Source: Fistulifera solaris (Eukaryota > Bacillariophyta > Bacillariophyceae > Naviculales > Stauroneidaceae). From it: a DNA stretch of 51,503 nt. Below the pieces are notes generated by a model that saw only the letters and a program-made list of their open reading frames with translations, was not told the DNA's origin and did no database searches. Each line of letters opens with the position of its first letter. Position 1 is the stretch's first letter. The position numbers and the translations under genes were made by a program. Shown here piece after piece: positions 23,201 through 35,109 of the stretch. Location: positions 1 to 51,503 of the forward strand of contig AP026178.1 of the NCBI GenBank assembly GCA_030295235.1. The letters are read 5' to 3'.

Positions 23201-25812
23201 ACTCATCTTCTTGCTCGCAAGGCTCACAAAGAAAATCGTTTAGCTCGTTGTATCCAGGTATGTATTTTGCCGAACAAATCCTATTTCATTTCCAGTTTTA
23301 TCGAACTTATTTGATTCTTCAAATCAGATCGCTTATCTTCGATATCGAGTAAAAATCCTTATTGAGAAGGATATAGAGTCGAGACGCCAGGCTGCCACTC
23401 GAATCCAGAGTGCTTGGCGCCGACACGGTGCCATATCTCGTGTAAGTATCCTCTTGCGCGCCTGCCTACGCATACAGACGGCATATAGGTATTACGTTGC
23501 ACGTTCTGCTTTTACATGAAGAGACAACACGCAACTGTTATTCAAAATTATTGGCGAAGCTTGAAAGCGCGTAAGCATTTTCATAATGCTGTTTATGCAG
23601 CCTGTTCCCTTCAAGCAACTTGGAGAAGTTATTCTTTACGAAACAGATATCTTACCAAACTTTTGCCCATAGTCGACTTGGGTGTCAAGAGATTACAATC
23701 GCGCATCAGAGGAATGAGATCGAGGAACGAAATATTGCGATTGCATAAAGCGGCTAGTGTTCTTCAAGCGTGGACCCGGCAAAAGTCAGCAAAACGAAGT
23801 ACCAGTTTATGCGGCTGCAAATCATTTTCGCGCAAACTATCTGTCGGTCATACATAGCTACGAAAAGGTATTCACTTATTCGATCTCGCACAATCCGAAT
23901 CCAGTCCTGTGTACGGAAATGGTTGTCTTGTCAACTGGCTGTGAGAAGAAGAGCTTATCTCTTGATCATTCAACGCGCATGCCGGGTTTGGCTCGCAAAA
24001 CGTGCTATGAATATGATGGTCGTAGCTCGAAACAATGAGATAAGAGCCGCGCAAAACATTCAAAGCCGATTCCGTGGCTATCTTGTGCGAAGAGAGACGG
24101 TGAATGTGAGAGTGAGTGCCATCCAAATTCAACGTGTATTCAGGGGCATGTGGCCCGAATCGATTACTACATCGAATTGGTTGATATCGTCATTGTCCAG
24201 GCTGTTGCACGGATGTGGATGGCAAGGCAGGCGGCTATTGAGCGGAGAAATTCAGTTATAAGGATTCAATCGGTCGTTCGTATGTATAGAATGAAAAACG
24301 CTTTTCTCAGTCACGTGCAAAAGGATCAGCAGCCATAATTCTTCAACGCTTTGTGAGGGACTGCCTCGTTCGAGCCTCTACGCGGCGTGTTCGCGCTGCC
24401 ACGAAACTTCAGAAAACCTGGAGATGCTATACAAAGCATGTCGATTACATGATGGCTATCCTGAGTTGCATTCAGATCCAGGCAGCTGCCCGTCGCTTCA
24501 TCGCAATATCGATGGGTGCTCAGAGAAAGGCTGCCATAGTACGTCTTCAGTCAATAGCAAGACGTGCTATAGTCAAAAGGCACTTGACGAGACAATCATT
24601 TAGCGCTATAAAGATTCAAGCCACAACGAGGATGTTTCTTCTCCGGTCCAAGTTTCTTGTTCGGAAAATAGCCATCACCCAGGTGCAAAGAGTTGTCCGT
24701 GGTCACATCCAAAGAGCAGATTTGGCATTGCAGCATTTCGCCGCTACTCAAATTCAGGGAGCATGGCGTGCCTATGTCAGTGTTACGTATTTCATTTGTA
24801 TGGAGCTCTCTGCCGTGACTATCCAATCTCTGTTCCGTGGCTGGTTGGGTAGAAAGCACGCTGAATCGTGCAGAGAGGAACATCTCGCAATAAGCTTCTG
24901 CAAAGAGCGCTCTGCCCGGATCATCCAATGCCGTTACCGAGAACACTTTCGGCGCATGCTGGAGCATATATCCGCCAGAAAAATAGCTTTATGCTGGAAG
25001 CAGTGTCGAATGCAGAAGGTATTCCGAAAATGACAGCCGGTTTCGTTCAACTTCAAGCCGCATTCCGTGGTTTTCTGTTCGCGCAAAGGATCCTTTAGCG
25101 GCAAGCCGATTGCAGAGAATTGAAGCCGCGCAGAATAACTCGACAATGAATCCTGATCTTCGGTTATGTAACAAGACTAAGCGAGCCTTGAACAGGCTGC
25201 GAAAGAGCTCGGGTCTTTCGGACATTCTTGACTCGATTAAGTTTCTTGAACGTGCCACTCGTTATTCACATCACTGTTGCACAGCATTCACGCGCAGGAG
25301 CGCCCGATATTCTTTTCTCTCGTGAGAAGCTGCAATCGGAGTCTTCCGCATGTTGAGCTCTTGGTGGATCCTTTTGACATTATCGAACGTTGCACGGTTC
25401 GACGAACATTTAAACTCGGTCGCAACACTCACTGGCGTTCGAATTTACTTGGACTTGCTTCAAATGTTCCGCGACAAGGAAATTGTTTTAGCCTTTCCGT
25501 TGCATTGTTGTTGAAGTCTCAAGGAAAACGTGGATCTGATGGTACGTTTTACTGCTGCTCCTCTCGCATTATCTCTATCTCTCACGTTTTACACAGGGCT
25601 ATTGCAAGTCGAAAGAAAACAAGAAGCGTCTGCAAGCTGTTTACGACGTCGTCTCTTCTCGCCGGTCTCACATACTTGTTGAAAACTCCAATCGCAATAG
25701 ATTCAGTAAGCAGGATCCGAAATACCGCCTAGTTCTGGCAAGAAACCAAGAAGCTACTTACGCTGTTGCTCAGCGTCTGTTGCACAAGATCTTGAAACGG
25801 ATTGTTGATTAG
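20277..25812 (+). CDS. ASPM-like abnormal spindle protein: two CH domains, many IQ motifs (frame-broken)
   Basis: ASPM binds microtubule minus ends at spindle poles and recruits calmodulin. Likely start MMEALHSSKRQPLGRRTNQE at 20277. Order: Ser/Thr/Pro-rich N-terminus (to about 21100); a conserved linker (21170-21660); CH domain 1 with DILNALSRIVLHGQG and VNLATDLRDGTRLARW (21670-21930); CH domain 2 with WADLVCRRFGRSVQNW and FFDGVSVCILIHYYHP (22170-22285); LGGMPHQIIP; then at least 15 IQ-type units (22480-25080) such as ATRIQSAWRRHG, AAQNIQSRFRGYLVRRE and TQVQRVVRGHIQRADL; and the C-terminal ASPM helical region with SGLSDILDSIKFLERATRYS and LVRSCNRSLPHVELL. Stop 25810-25812. Probable introns: 22717-22778, 23258-23327 (both cut right after an ATCCAG 'IQ' codon pair) and 25542-25596. 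No ASH domain was recognised. Frame breaks are frequent. Confidence 0.9.
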
Positions 25813-26808
25813 GCTCTGTTTCTGTATGATGATCTCAACGACGGTGATTTAACATGGCGACTGCGACGTTCTTTATTGAAAGCTTAGTCGTTGACTGCAT
25901 TACATAATATGCCGCACCACATTGTGTGACTATTATTCATCATAGTTGTATGAGCGAGATAACGTAGTGTTCCTATCTTTAAGTGTGAAGCATCCCGTTT
26001 CGGCATCGACTAAGACGAAACCAATTGTAGCTCGTGTGTAAGGTTCTGGGATGAAAATAAGCCGTAGATGTAGGCGCGATATCGTTTCGCTGCCCAAAAC
26101 CGCCGCACGTCGAAGATTCTTATGCATCTTAATAATGAGAGTCTGGTCATATCTTTAGGTTGTTTTAGCCTTTGCCAAACGATACGGGACTCTTTCCTCA
26201 TGCTTCTGGTAAGAATGGAATCCGTTCATCATATTGCCGTGATTATCGTACTTGACAAGCTATTGTCAGGCTCGACGCAAGCAACAACGTTCAAACTTCG
26301 CTTTCACTAATCCTCTCTTTGCTCGCTCACTAAACCATTCGCCAAAGAGGAGGATTTGTTGCTCGTTTCGTTTGATAGTATTATATGGCGGACGGAGAAT
26401 TGAGACGTCTCGTTAGCTCCTCTGCGACATCCTTCGTAACCTCAGTCACGTTGATACGGGAACGCAACTGTGTTTGGTACATTTTCTACGCAACTAATGT
26501 ACACTTTTCCCCACGTTCCTGGTCAAAACTCAAAATTGGATTGTTACTGTAGTTTCAGTATTGCCCCTCCTCCCACGTATGACAGTATGACATTTCAGTC
26601 ACTAGAGTTAGTCAACAGTACAGTTCAAAATAACCTTAACATAACTAAATAAATCATTATTATACCTGTACAGAAGAGAGCATTGCCCCGAACGTCATCC
26701 TCGCACTTCAATTCGCAAATAATAATCCATCGCAACCAAATCAAAATGTGCCAACCAAGAACTTTTTGCATTTGTATTTTCCTCTTACCATCTGTACAAC
26801 GCGTTGAA
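25813..26808. other. Intergenic, no supported gene
   Basis: A minus-strand frame near 25933-26127 (SRLHLRLIFIPEPYTRATIG) is mildly protein-like but isolated and has no start or partner exon that I can support. The rest is AT-rich with nothing recognised. Confidence 0.45.
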
Positions 26809-27917
26809 ATGATTCATAATCGCTCGCCTTTCTTTCGTCGCCATGACTACTGCTTCATGATGGTGTCGTTACTATTAGCGTTGCTCACGACGACGCTCCA
26901 GACAGCTCTGGTGTAGGCCTCAAACGTCTTGCAGTGCTCCACAAAGCATTACGGCGCCTTTTACATTCACTCCGTCATCGGTAGAACCTGTGGATAATTC
27001 CTACTATCTTCCTCTCTATCTGCGATGACGCTCTAGCCTCGGGATCTTCGGCCTTTCCAGCTGGCTTTTGGTTCCGTTACATTGCTTCGAAACCAACCAT
27101 GGTCCGCGTGTCTGTGGAAGTGATGGAAGAATTTATTTTGCGGTGGCAACGGTAGCTGTTACGGGCTCTTGTGATTCTCTGAAATGTGAAGATTCGTCTT
27201 CCTTGGCCACTTCTAACGATTTGGTCTTCCAAGCAGAAGTTGGAGTCGGTACTCCCACGGTCTTTAGTGACGCCGATGGGAGTGACCCTATACGCTTTTC
27301 GTCGAAGAGTTAGAGCCTCCCGTAAACGACAGCATGGAGACTGCTGTTGCGTTGACACAAGATGATCTTCCTTTTCGGGGATTTCACCACAGTAGGTGCA
27401 CTTTCGGATTTTCTCAAGACGTCTGCGGTTTGTTTGGTGAAAACGGAGTTTGGTTCAAGTACACTACCACTTATGCTCAAGAATCGCTGGCTCTGCGAGC
27501 CACCACCGGCAATACCCGAGAAGTGTTGGGGATCCAATCTCGTAGTGGCGATGGAGACGCTTGTGTCACTTCCGGTAGTACATGGGGATCCACAATCGAG
27601 TGGACCGCCGAGACTGGTATCGAGTACTACATTTTAGTTTCCGAGCCCGCCAATTCGGACGGTCAATTGTTTGAATTTACGTTGCAGTCGCAGGCATCGT
27701 CGAGGGAGAACCGGAACCGGCACCGGTACCAGCACCTGTCGCTAATCCTGTGACACCATCACCACCTACTGCTACGGATGAATCAGCTCCAGTCGAAACG
27801 ACGGGTTCGCCCTCGGGTGCGAGAAGCAACTCGTCTGACAATAACCCTGAACCGACAACATCTGCATCGTCTGGATCGGGCCCTTCTTCAATTCCGTTGA
27901 TCTATATTCTCATGTAG
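26809..27917 (+). CDS. Secreted protein with two PPC-like beta domains and Pro/Ser/Thr tail
   Basis: N-terminal signal sequence MMVSLLLALLTTTLQTALV (Met codon at 26857; an earlier Met at 26809 is possible). Two pre-peptidase C-terminal (PPC)-like units follow. Unit 1 (about 26935-27300) has ITAPFTFTPSSVEPVDNSYY, GFWFRYIASKPTMVRVSV, CGSDGRIYFAVA and GSCDSLKCEDSSS. Unit 2 (27330-27690) has CGLFGENGVWFKYTTTYAQE, SRSGDGDACV and EWTAETGIEYYILVSEPA. The pattern C..., G-W-F-[RK]-Y, S-C-G and I-x-Y-Y-I-L-V is typical of extracellular proteins in diatoms and other stramenopiles. A spacer rich in Pro, Ser and Thr (27700-27890) leads to a short hydrophobic end (SIPLIYIL), possibly a GPI or membrane anchor. 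Frame breaks near 26916, 27060, 27160 and 27310. Confidence 0.72.
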
Positions 27918-28842
27918 CTGGAGTTGTGTTGGGGGTCCTTCGACGCATTCGCTCAGTAATCAGTCATTAATTGATCACAAGTAGAGTTACGATTCATCAT
28001 CACTTTATTTTCTTAAACGGGCCAGTCGCCGTTCACATCAGTGTTGCACGGCATTTAGGCGCACGCATGTGAACTCTTGGGAGTTGGGAGTTCATCTAAT
28101 GGCAACAATATTGGACCTCTCAATGAATCTTGTGGTTTGGGATACCGGTACCTGATACTACGACGACGATGATGATATGAAGATGAAGGTCAAACATGAC
28201 ATACCATATACTACCAAGTGTACACTCACGTAGGCCCCGTAGAAAATGTACCAAGCAGAGGTGCGTTCCCGTGTCTCCCTGTAGGTAAGCAACAAGCAAC
28301 AAAAGGCGTTCATGCAGTACTGTCTGGCTTGACTCTTGACTGTAATTCCATGTAAACCTTACAGTAGCTCGTTCCAGCTCACACCTCGAACTCGAACAGC
28401 ATGATGAATGATGATTGATGATTGATGATGCACTAGAGTAAATGAATTCTGATTTGTTAGGGTTCGGGATGATAGGTTGAGTCATGCGCGGCTTAACGTT
28501 TATCTATTGTAGTGGTTCTCATCTATTTGAACAGCCAAGGATCTTAGATTATCCTGGAAAGGACTGGAATGGATGAGAACGTGCAATAACAGTTGAGTTG
28601 AATAGATATGTGAACGCTATCCGCTCAACTTCATCGGATGTTGTTCACAATTTGATGGTTTTGAATGATCGGCAAAATAGACGTTCATTACGGCCTGTAC
28701 GTTGTACATCTGTTGCAATCACAGATTTTGTGACAATTGAGCAAAAATTTCATTTCATCGCAAATACATGAAAAGGCGTGCATTGTGAGTTTATCTGCTC
28801 TGTTTCATTTCCAAACGCCGCTCCCAAGACTAGAGATTCACG
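27918..28842. other. 5' flank of gene X copy A; shares a segment with 34.9 kb
   Basis: No supported gene. The part 28216-28286 is nearly identical to 34880-34950, upstream of copy B, showing that the duplicated unit extends well into the 5' flank. Confidence 0.6.
28216..28286. repeat. Duplicated upstream segment, copy 1
   Basis: About 70 bases, including TGTACACTCACGTAGGCCCC and GTACCAAGCAGAGGTGCGTT, recur at 34880-34950 with only one- or two-base indels. It lies upstream of gene X copy A (about 560 bases) and copy B (about 215 bases). Confidence 0.9.
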
Positions 28843-30407
28843 ATGACAAACACATCACACCAGCTCTACAATGCACGTCGCTTTGCGCTTCTGTTTGGGG
28901 TCGTAACTACTGCATTACTGCTTGTGTCGAAAGGCCGTGCCGTTTTCGGCTTACTCAACGAAGGCAGCGGAGAACTCCATCTTGCTAGATCGAAGCTATT
29001 TCTTCAAGAACCGTCAAGGAAGAGAAGATCGATGTCAACGACTTTACTTTTGATTCAGGGCCAGGGAGCAAGATCCTTTCGACAATATATGGGGAGAAAA
29101 GATTGAGATTCACGGAGCAAAGAACATCAACGGCACCGCAAGCACTATCACCGATTTCCTTGGTCGGCGGCGGATTGCGACTTAGGGGTGACTTTTGCAC
29201 GTTGGAGAGAACAGACGCATTGGCAGGGTTTCAAACACCGCGGAAGATTTCATCCTCGATATTAACTGGACTTCTAGATGAGGCTGATATTGCAGTGGAG
29301 ATCAACGGTACGCGATACGCAACATCGTTGAACACGGAAGACCCTCAATCGAGTTTCGTCGTCGAACATCACTTCGCGTACCGCTGACTTGACGGTGAAT
29401 TTGCAACCTGATGGATTTGTTTCTCAAAGTCCGAGCGATGCCAACGAAGGGGATACACTCGAATTCGAGGTGTTGGAAGACAGTGTTGTTAGAAGCGCTG
29501 ATACTTCATCTGGTTATCGACGGTCGTGCTTCAAATCATCAAGTGTGGTGAACCGTACACCGACGCAAATCTTCGTCTTTGTTACGAACTCTCAGAAGAC
29601 TCACAATCTTACACAAAGACGGTTTATGTATGGAGTACGCCGTACAATGGCAAATATTATTTCTGGATCAATGTCCAGACGGAAGACGATACAACAGCTG
29701 TGGAGGAAGTTTGCGAACTTGCCGTTGAAACTTTGGACCTCACTTGCACCGCACCAGACAGATTACTCTCTAAACTACAACATGCATAGCAATCGGTGCG
29801 GCTATAGACTTACTGGCAGCTGGACCTACGGGAGAAGGAATTCTGATTGCGGCTGCTTGCAGAGGGCCCTCAATAAGGCCGAAAAGCATGTCAGATGGCA
29901 TCAGCTTCTATTATGGTTGCCGGAGATCTTTGCAAAGAGATTACACCACCACAGCCGTTTACAGCAACTCGCTGGAATTTGCAAGCATCCATTTTCCTAC
30001 TTTGACTTTTCAACGGTAGCTAAGGTGACGGGAGCAACTGTTCCGGCATGCTCTCAGACTTTGATATGGGAACTCATGAGGTCGATCAATCGGCGCCGGG
30101 CATCATTGAAAGTATTGTGATTCAACCAGGACCCAAGGACAATGGACTCTTGTTGTTTTATGTAACAACGCGATGTTTCAAAGCATCTCAATTGTACACA
30201 CAATATTTGTCTTTAAAACGTTTCGACTCTGATGGGAAACTCATGTTTACTAGCAAAGTTTGGGCAGGTGTTTCGAGAGAAGTGTACTCCTGGAGTTATT
30301 ATACAGATTTCAATATTCGCACCGTCGTTAAAATAAAAAGCGAGCCATACGGAAAAGAATACGCATTTGAAACAATGAACGGGCAATACGACCCAATACG
30401 GATTTAA
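28843..30407 (+). CDS. Gene X copy A: unknown membrane-anchored/secreted family (frame-broken)
   Basis: Starts MTNTSHQLYNARRFALLFGV with a hydrophobic segment (FALLFGVVTTALLLV) that is a signal peptide or signal anchor. Then, in mixed frames: KIEIHGAKNINGTAS; EDFILDINWTS; EADIAVEINGTRYATSLNTE; LQPDGFVSQSPSDANEGDTL; VLQIIKCGEPYTDANLRLCY; NGKYYFWINVQTEDDTTAVE; a helical Cys-containing part (AIGAAIDLLAAGP); and a C-terminal module TGATVPGMLSDFDMGTHEVD ... RTVVKIKSEPYGKEYAFETM ending NGQYDPIRI. About 520 residues. Shares its layout with copies at 35165 and 38098. No known family recognised. At least six frame breaks. Convergent with the type II membrane protein gene that follows. Confidence 0.7.
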
Positions 30408-30528
30408 AAAATGTTTTCTGATGATCTGTAACAACTGTGATAAAGCGGTTGTGACGTTCGACTTCAAATGGGCGATCCTTTTCCGCAATGATGAGTCTAG
30501 AAACAAAGAAAGCATATCCTACTAAACC

Positions 30529-31543
30529 TTATTGCCGTTTTTCTCCTTTGGTTTCTTTCCAGGTACCGTGGGCTCGAACGTCTCTTCCACGGGCGCTGAC
30601 GTCCACTCAACGCGTTTGGGGTGGGAGCGAACGATCGAACTGGTGTCGGACGGGCCGTCACGGGGGCGCGTGTGGGTGCTCGCGACGGGGCGACACTTGC
30701 ACTTCCAAAAGTTCCAAGATCGGCGGCGGCGACGAAGGCGATTGTGTGGATTGCATGGCGGGTGTTCGTGTCGGTCGTAAGGTCGGTCGCCTACTCGGAG
30801 GGGCCACAGGTCGTGTTACTTCACGCAACGTAGGCATGGCGGTTGGTGCAATAGTATCTTTCAATGCCGAAGGAAATGTAGTATCCCCACGAGACGGCGA
30901 CAGTGACGGAGGACGAACTCTAAAAGATTATCCGGGAGATCAATGGGCACGGCGGGTAAACTACCACCATCTTCCTGTTCGAGAGCGACACTGGCAGCGG
31001 TAGCCGTTGGGACTTCCTCTTCTTGATAGATGGTCGAACCGATAACGGCGACCGTAATCCCCAGCAACAAGAACATGCAGCTAAGGAAAATGACGCACAA
31101 ATGTAAGCGCCGTTGCTGCACATACGGGTCAATCAACGTTGGGTCCTTGGGCATCGTCGAAGCCTTGGAAGGTTCTTCTTCATGCACGTCCGGTAACGTA
31201 TAAATAAAGCGCGTCAAATCCAAGGTAGCATCGTATCCCGGTGGATCTTCTCCAGGACTCGGTTGTTGTCGTCGGTACGAGTGACGTGATCTTCGCGAGC
31301 GATGGTGGCGATTCGTTGTTTTCATCGGACTTGGCACGGTTTTATCATGGATAGACTTTTCGCTGGCAGTTCCGCAATCAACACATCATTCTGTTGCGAC
31401 ATCCGTTGTACAGGAAACACGGCAGAGCTCGCCATCGAATCGTCACTCAAGTCATCGTCGTCGTCGTCTTCCATGTCGCTCATGTAAATATCCGACAAGG
31501 TCGGCTCGTCAAATAGAGGCAACGCCGTTTGTCGATTTGTCAT
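30529..31543 (-). CDS. Pro/Thr-rich type II membrane protein, copy A (frame-broken)
   Basis: Near-identical to the intact copy at 40062-41090. Starts MTNRQTALPLFDEPTLSDIY, with the acidic run DMEDDDDDDLSDDS, an Arg/Ser/His-rich basic patch, a single membrane segment VIFLSCMFLLLGITVAVIG, then a Pro/Thr/Ser-rich C-terminal half. Two one-base deletions relative to the other copy break the frame: near 31333 and in an A-run at 30922-30925 (four A here, five at 40461-40465). Small in-frame differences also exist, such as loss of three codons after SSAV. Either a pseudogene or an intact gene with read errors. Confidence 0.75.
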
Positions 31544-31614
31544 TCGTATCTATAAGTAAAGTGCGTTGATAAAGGACAAGTAAACCGGTCGAAAATCAAT
31601 GCTTTGAAAGAGAG

Positions 31615-31735
31615 AAAGACAACGATAGCACGGGGAAAGCTTTTGCGTTGTTGCTTCAAGTCATTTTTCTTGGTTGGCGGCACCTTCCTTGGCTTTGTAA
31701 ATTCAGGGTCTTCGCGAGCCCGCGACGCATCATTT
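31615..31735. repeat. Duplicated boundary segment, copy 1
   Basis: Sequence from ACGATAGCACGGGGAAAGCT onward matches 41172-41285. Up to about 31730 the two units are alike; beyond that, this unit runs into ASPM-derived sequence while the other runs into unrelated DNA. The shared segment therefore brackets a duplication breakpoint. Confidence 0.8.
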
Positions 31736-31737
31736 CG

Positions 31738-33701
31738 TACACGAAAATGTATTCACCGATTCGATCTAGCACTATCCGAATCCAGTCCTGTGTACGGAAA
31801 ATGGTTGTCCTGTAGGCTGGCTGAGAACCGAAGAGCCAATCTGTTGATGATTCAATGTTCGTGTCGTGTTTGGTTTGCAAAACTCGCTACGAATATGATG
31901 GTCGTAGCTCGAAACAATGAAATACGAGCCGCGCAAGTCATTCAAAGCCGATTCCGTGGCTATCTTGTGCAAAGAGAGACTATGAATTTGAGGAAGAGCG
32001 CCGTGCACATTCAACGTGTATTCAGGGGCATGTAGCACGAATTGATTACTACATCGAGTTGGTTGATATTGTTATAGTCCAGTCTATTGCACGGATGTGG
32101 ATGGCAAGACGAGCGGCTAATGAGCGGAGAAAGTCAATTATAAGGATTCAATCGGCCGTTCGTATGCACAGCATGAAAACACGCTCTCAGTCATGTGCAG
32201 CATTCTCAGCAGCCATAGTTCTTCAACGCTTTGTGCGGGGCTACCTTACTCGAGTATCTCTACGTCGCGGTCGCGCCGCCACAAAACTTCAGAAAACCTG
32301 GAGATGCTACACAAAGCATGTCGATTACATGATGGCCATCCTGAGTTGCATTCAAATCCAGGCAGCTGCCCGACGCTTCATCGCAGTATCTAAAGTTGCT
32401 CAGAGAAGGGCTGACATAGTACTTCAGTCATTCGCAAGACGATCTTTGGTTGTACGGCACCTAAGACGACAATCTTCTAGTGCAATTAAGATTCTAGCCA
32501 CAATGAGGATGTTCTTTCTTCGGTCAAAGTTTCTTGTTCGAAAAGTTGCCATCACCCAGGTGCAAAGAGTTGTCCGCGGTCACATCCAAAGAGCAGACTT
32601 GGCCTTGCAGCATTTCGCCGCTACTCAAATTCAAGGAGCATGGCGTGCCTATGTTAGTGTTACGTACTTCATTTGTATGGAGCTCTCTGCCGTGGCTATT
32701 CAATCTCTGTTTCGTGGCTGGTTGGGCAGAAAGCACGCTGAATCTTGCAGAGATGAACATCTCGCATTGACCTTCTGCAAAGAGCGCTCTGCTCGGATCA
32801 TTCAGTGCAGTTACCGTGAACACTCTCGGCGCATGCAACACACATCCGCCAGAAAAATAGCTTTAAGCTGGAAGCAGTGTCGAATGCAGAAGGCATTCCG
32901 AAAATGACAGCCGGTTTCGTTCAACTTCAAGGTGCATTCCGTGGTTTTTCTGTTCGCGCAAAGGATCCTTTAGCGGCAAGCCGAATGCAGAGAGTTCAAG
33001 TCGCAAAGATTAACTCGACGATGAATCCCGATCTTCGGTTATGCAACAAAACCAAGCGAGCCTTGATCAGGCTGCGAAAGAGCTCGGGCCTTTCGGACAT
33101 ACTTGACTCGATCCAGTTTCTTGAACGTGCCACTCGTTATTCACGCCAATGTTGCACGGCATTTACGCAAGCAGGAGCGCCCGATATTCTATTTTCTCTT
33201 GTAAGGAGCTGCAATCGGAGTCTCCCGCATGTTGAGCTCTTGAGTGGATCCTTTGACATTGTCGAACGTTGCACGCTTCAACGAGCTTTTACCTTCAGTC
33301 GCTACAATTACTGGCGTCCGTATCTTCTTGGACTTGCTTCAGATGTTTCGCGACAAGGAGGTTGTTTTCAGTCTTTCCGTTGCACTTTTGTCAAAGTCTG
33401 TCAAGGCTAACGTGGATCTGATGGTAGGTTTCTTTGCTGCTCTTCTATTGTAACTTTCTCCATCGTTAGTCTCACATTTTATTCAGGACTATTGCAAGTC
33501 GAAAGAAAACAAGAAGCGACTGCAAGCTGTTTACGACGTCGTCTCTTCGCGCCGGTCTCACATACTTGTTGAAAATTCCAATCGCAATCGTTTCAATAAA
33601 CAAGATCCCAAACACCGCCTAGTTTTGGCTAAAACCAAGAAGCCTCTCATGCCGTTGCTCAGCGTCTGTTGCACAAGATTTTAAAACGGATTGCTGTTTA
33701 G
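31738..33701 (+). pseudogene. Partial duplicate of the ASPM gene: IQ repeats and C-terminus only
   Basis: Matches 23858-25812 of the ASPM gene at roughly 90% identity by eye, beginning inside the IQ-repeat region and running to the stop (33699-33701). It lacks the N-terminus and both CH domains, so it cannot bind microtubules as ASPM does. The IQ units remain readable (AAQVIQSRFRGYLVQRE, TQVQRVVRGHIQRADL), as does the C-terminal part (SGLSDILDSIQFLERATRYS, FSLVRSCNRSLPHVELL). The last intron is kept (33424-33486) but has diverged more than the exons. One frame stays open for 282 codons (32059-32907), longer than any in the parent, so coding ability may have been preserved. Called a pseudogene because no start or promoter of its own is visible. 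Confidence 0.7.
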
Positions 33702-33965
33702 GCACTCGGTCGCGGCGTCCTCTCTGATAATGATTAGCTTGACTTCTGAATGAATTGCTGCGTACCGCATCGTGATATTTCTTCAATAGAATAGTCTCTT
33801 ATTATTGAGAGACGAAAATTTCATCTTTCTCCATGCTTTCTCGAATAAATGGTACTCTGTATCAGTTACGGAGTAATTTTAAAGCAGTTATTATATCATA
33901 CTTTAAGATCTTTTCCCCGCTCGGTGGATGCAGCAACGCTCACACTCCAACCTGTCATTACCCAA
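33702..33965. repeat. 3' flank of ASPM duplicate, repeated at 37.1-37.4 kb
   Basis: The stretch GGCACTCGGTCGCGG ... CTCACACTCCAACCTGTCA closely matches 37134-37381, with a 20-30 base difference around 33870-33900. It differs from the flank of the parent ASPM gene. The second and third ASPM-tail copies therefore descend from each other rather than separately from the parent. Confidence 0.85.
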
Positions 33966-34704
33966 AAATAATTGAGCAAAATACAACCATTACAAAATTC
34001 ACAACAAAATGTGAGTGATTATTAGTCGTTACATAACTCCTCTAAAACTGCTGCTTCTATAAACAATTAACAGAGAATAGACCTCAAGTGACACTTAAAG
34101 AGGATGTTTGACGGTTGATTGTTGTTTTGGCCGCTGTGAAAGAGAAAACGAAGTAGAAAGAGCGACCCCAAGATTTTCACGACGACGAAATCAAGAATAA
34201 ACTTATCTTTTGTCCCCGTGTGGCACAAATCATTGCCCCCAGCAGTAGCATTCCATCAACCACGTTATGGTGATCATCTTTTACCAAAAGAGGGATCTGA
34301 AAGTGGTCTTTCAAGTCAATTTTAATCAAGTTTCTTGCTCAACGGCCGAATGTTTTGAGCGAGAAGTCGCGTTGGCGATGACGAAGCGGTACAAAACGAA
34401 ACGAAATTCTACAATTTGTTATGCGCAGCGGTACCTGTCTATGCTTCGACCGTTACAAAAGTCTATGTTTATGCTCCAAAATTAGTTAATATCGACAAAA
34501 CTAGCAAAAGTAGAATAATACATTGCAATAACTTTTAAAAGCTATCGATTGATGTATTTTTGCAGAAATCGAAGAAAAAGTTTTTGGGGTGACCAAATCC
34601 TAGCAATTTCGTGCACCCTTATTTCGCCGGACCGGGTCTTAAAAACGTCCTTTCCAGTAATAAGGCTCATTACCAGTACCAGTAGTCTACAGTCTACAGT
34701 ACAA

Positions 34705-34802
34705 GGTACCAGGTACCAGGTAAGGTTACTTGTACAGTTCTGTATTGAGAAATCATCGTCCACTCGTCCACTCACTACTCAATACCTGGTACAGTACCTG
34801 GT
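34705..34802. repeat. ACCAGGTA / TACCTGGT inverted repeat
   Basis: Left arm GGTACCAGGTACCAGGTA (34705-34722), right arm TACCTGGTACAGTACCTGGT (34783-34802). The arms are inverted and internally tandem, separated by 60 bases, in the promoter-side flank of gene X copy B. A similar GTAC-rich style of sequence occurs at 37810-37930 before copy C. Confidence 0.75.
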
Positions 34803-34879
34803 GCGTGGTACGTCCGTGACTGAATTTTACTTTTATATACTACTCTAGGCACAGTAGTGTTTCCTGGAAGGTTCGGGAA

Positions 34880-34950
34880 AAAGTGTACACTCACGTAGGC
34901 CCCGTAGAAAAATGTACCAAGCAGAGGTGCGTTCCCGTGTCTCCTGTAGG
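34880..34950. repeat. Duplicated upstream segment, copy 2
   Basis: Counterpart of 28216-28286, upstream of gene X copy B. No matching segment was found before copy C at 38098, so that unit has lost or never had it. Confidence 0.9.
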
Positions 34951-35090
34951 AAGTAGCTCAAATGTCAAGATACTGTAAGACTCGAGTGTAGTTCCACGTA
35001 CAGCGCGCACCTCGCACAGAGCCTGTGATGATCGAGTGATGAAAGAGTTTTGGCGCTTGCTGTTGCGAGCTCGCGATTTCATTCATAACT

Positions 35091-35109
35091 AATATCAGTG
35101 CTCATTGTG
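35091..35109 (+). promoter_or_regulatory. Conserved leader element upstream of gene X copy B
   Basis: AATATCAGTGCTCATTGTG ends 56 bases before the ATG of copy B. The identical 19-mer ends 54 bases before the ATG of copy C (38026-38044). In copy A only GCATTGTGAG remains, ending at the same distance. It may be a core-promoter or 5' leader element; function not shown. Confidence 0.5.

Noticed and set aside
30488-31003. 171-codon + strand open frame, and its like at 39976-40566
   Set aside because: Antisense shadows of the Pro/Thr/Arg-rich membrane-protein gene, whose minus-strand frame is intact for 342 codons in the second copy.
31738-33701. A second complete ASPM gene
   Set aside because: No CH domains or N-terminus upstream; the sequence before 31730 belongs to the duplicated membrane-protein unit.
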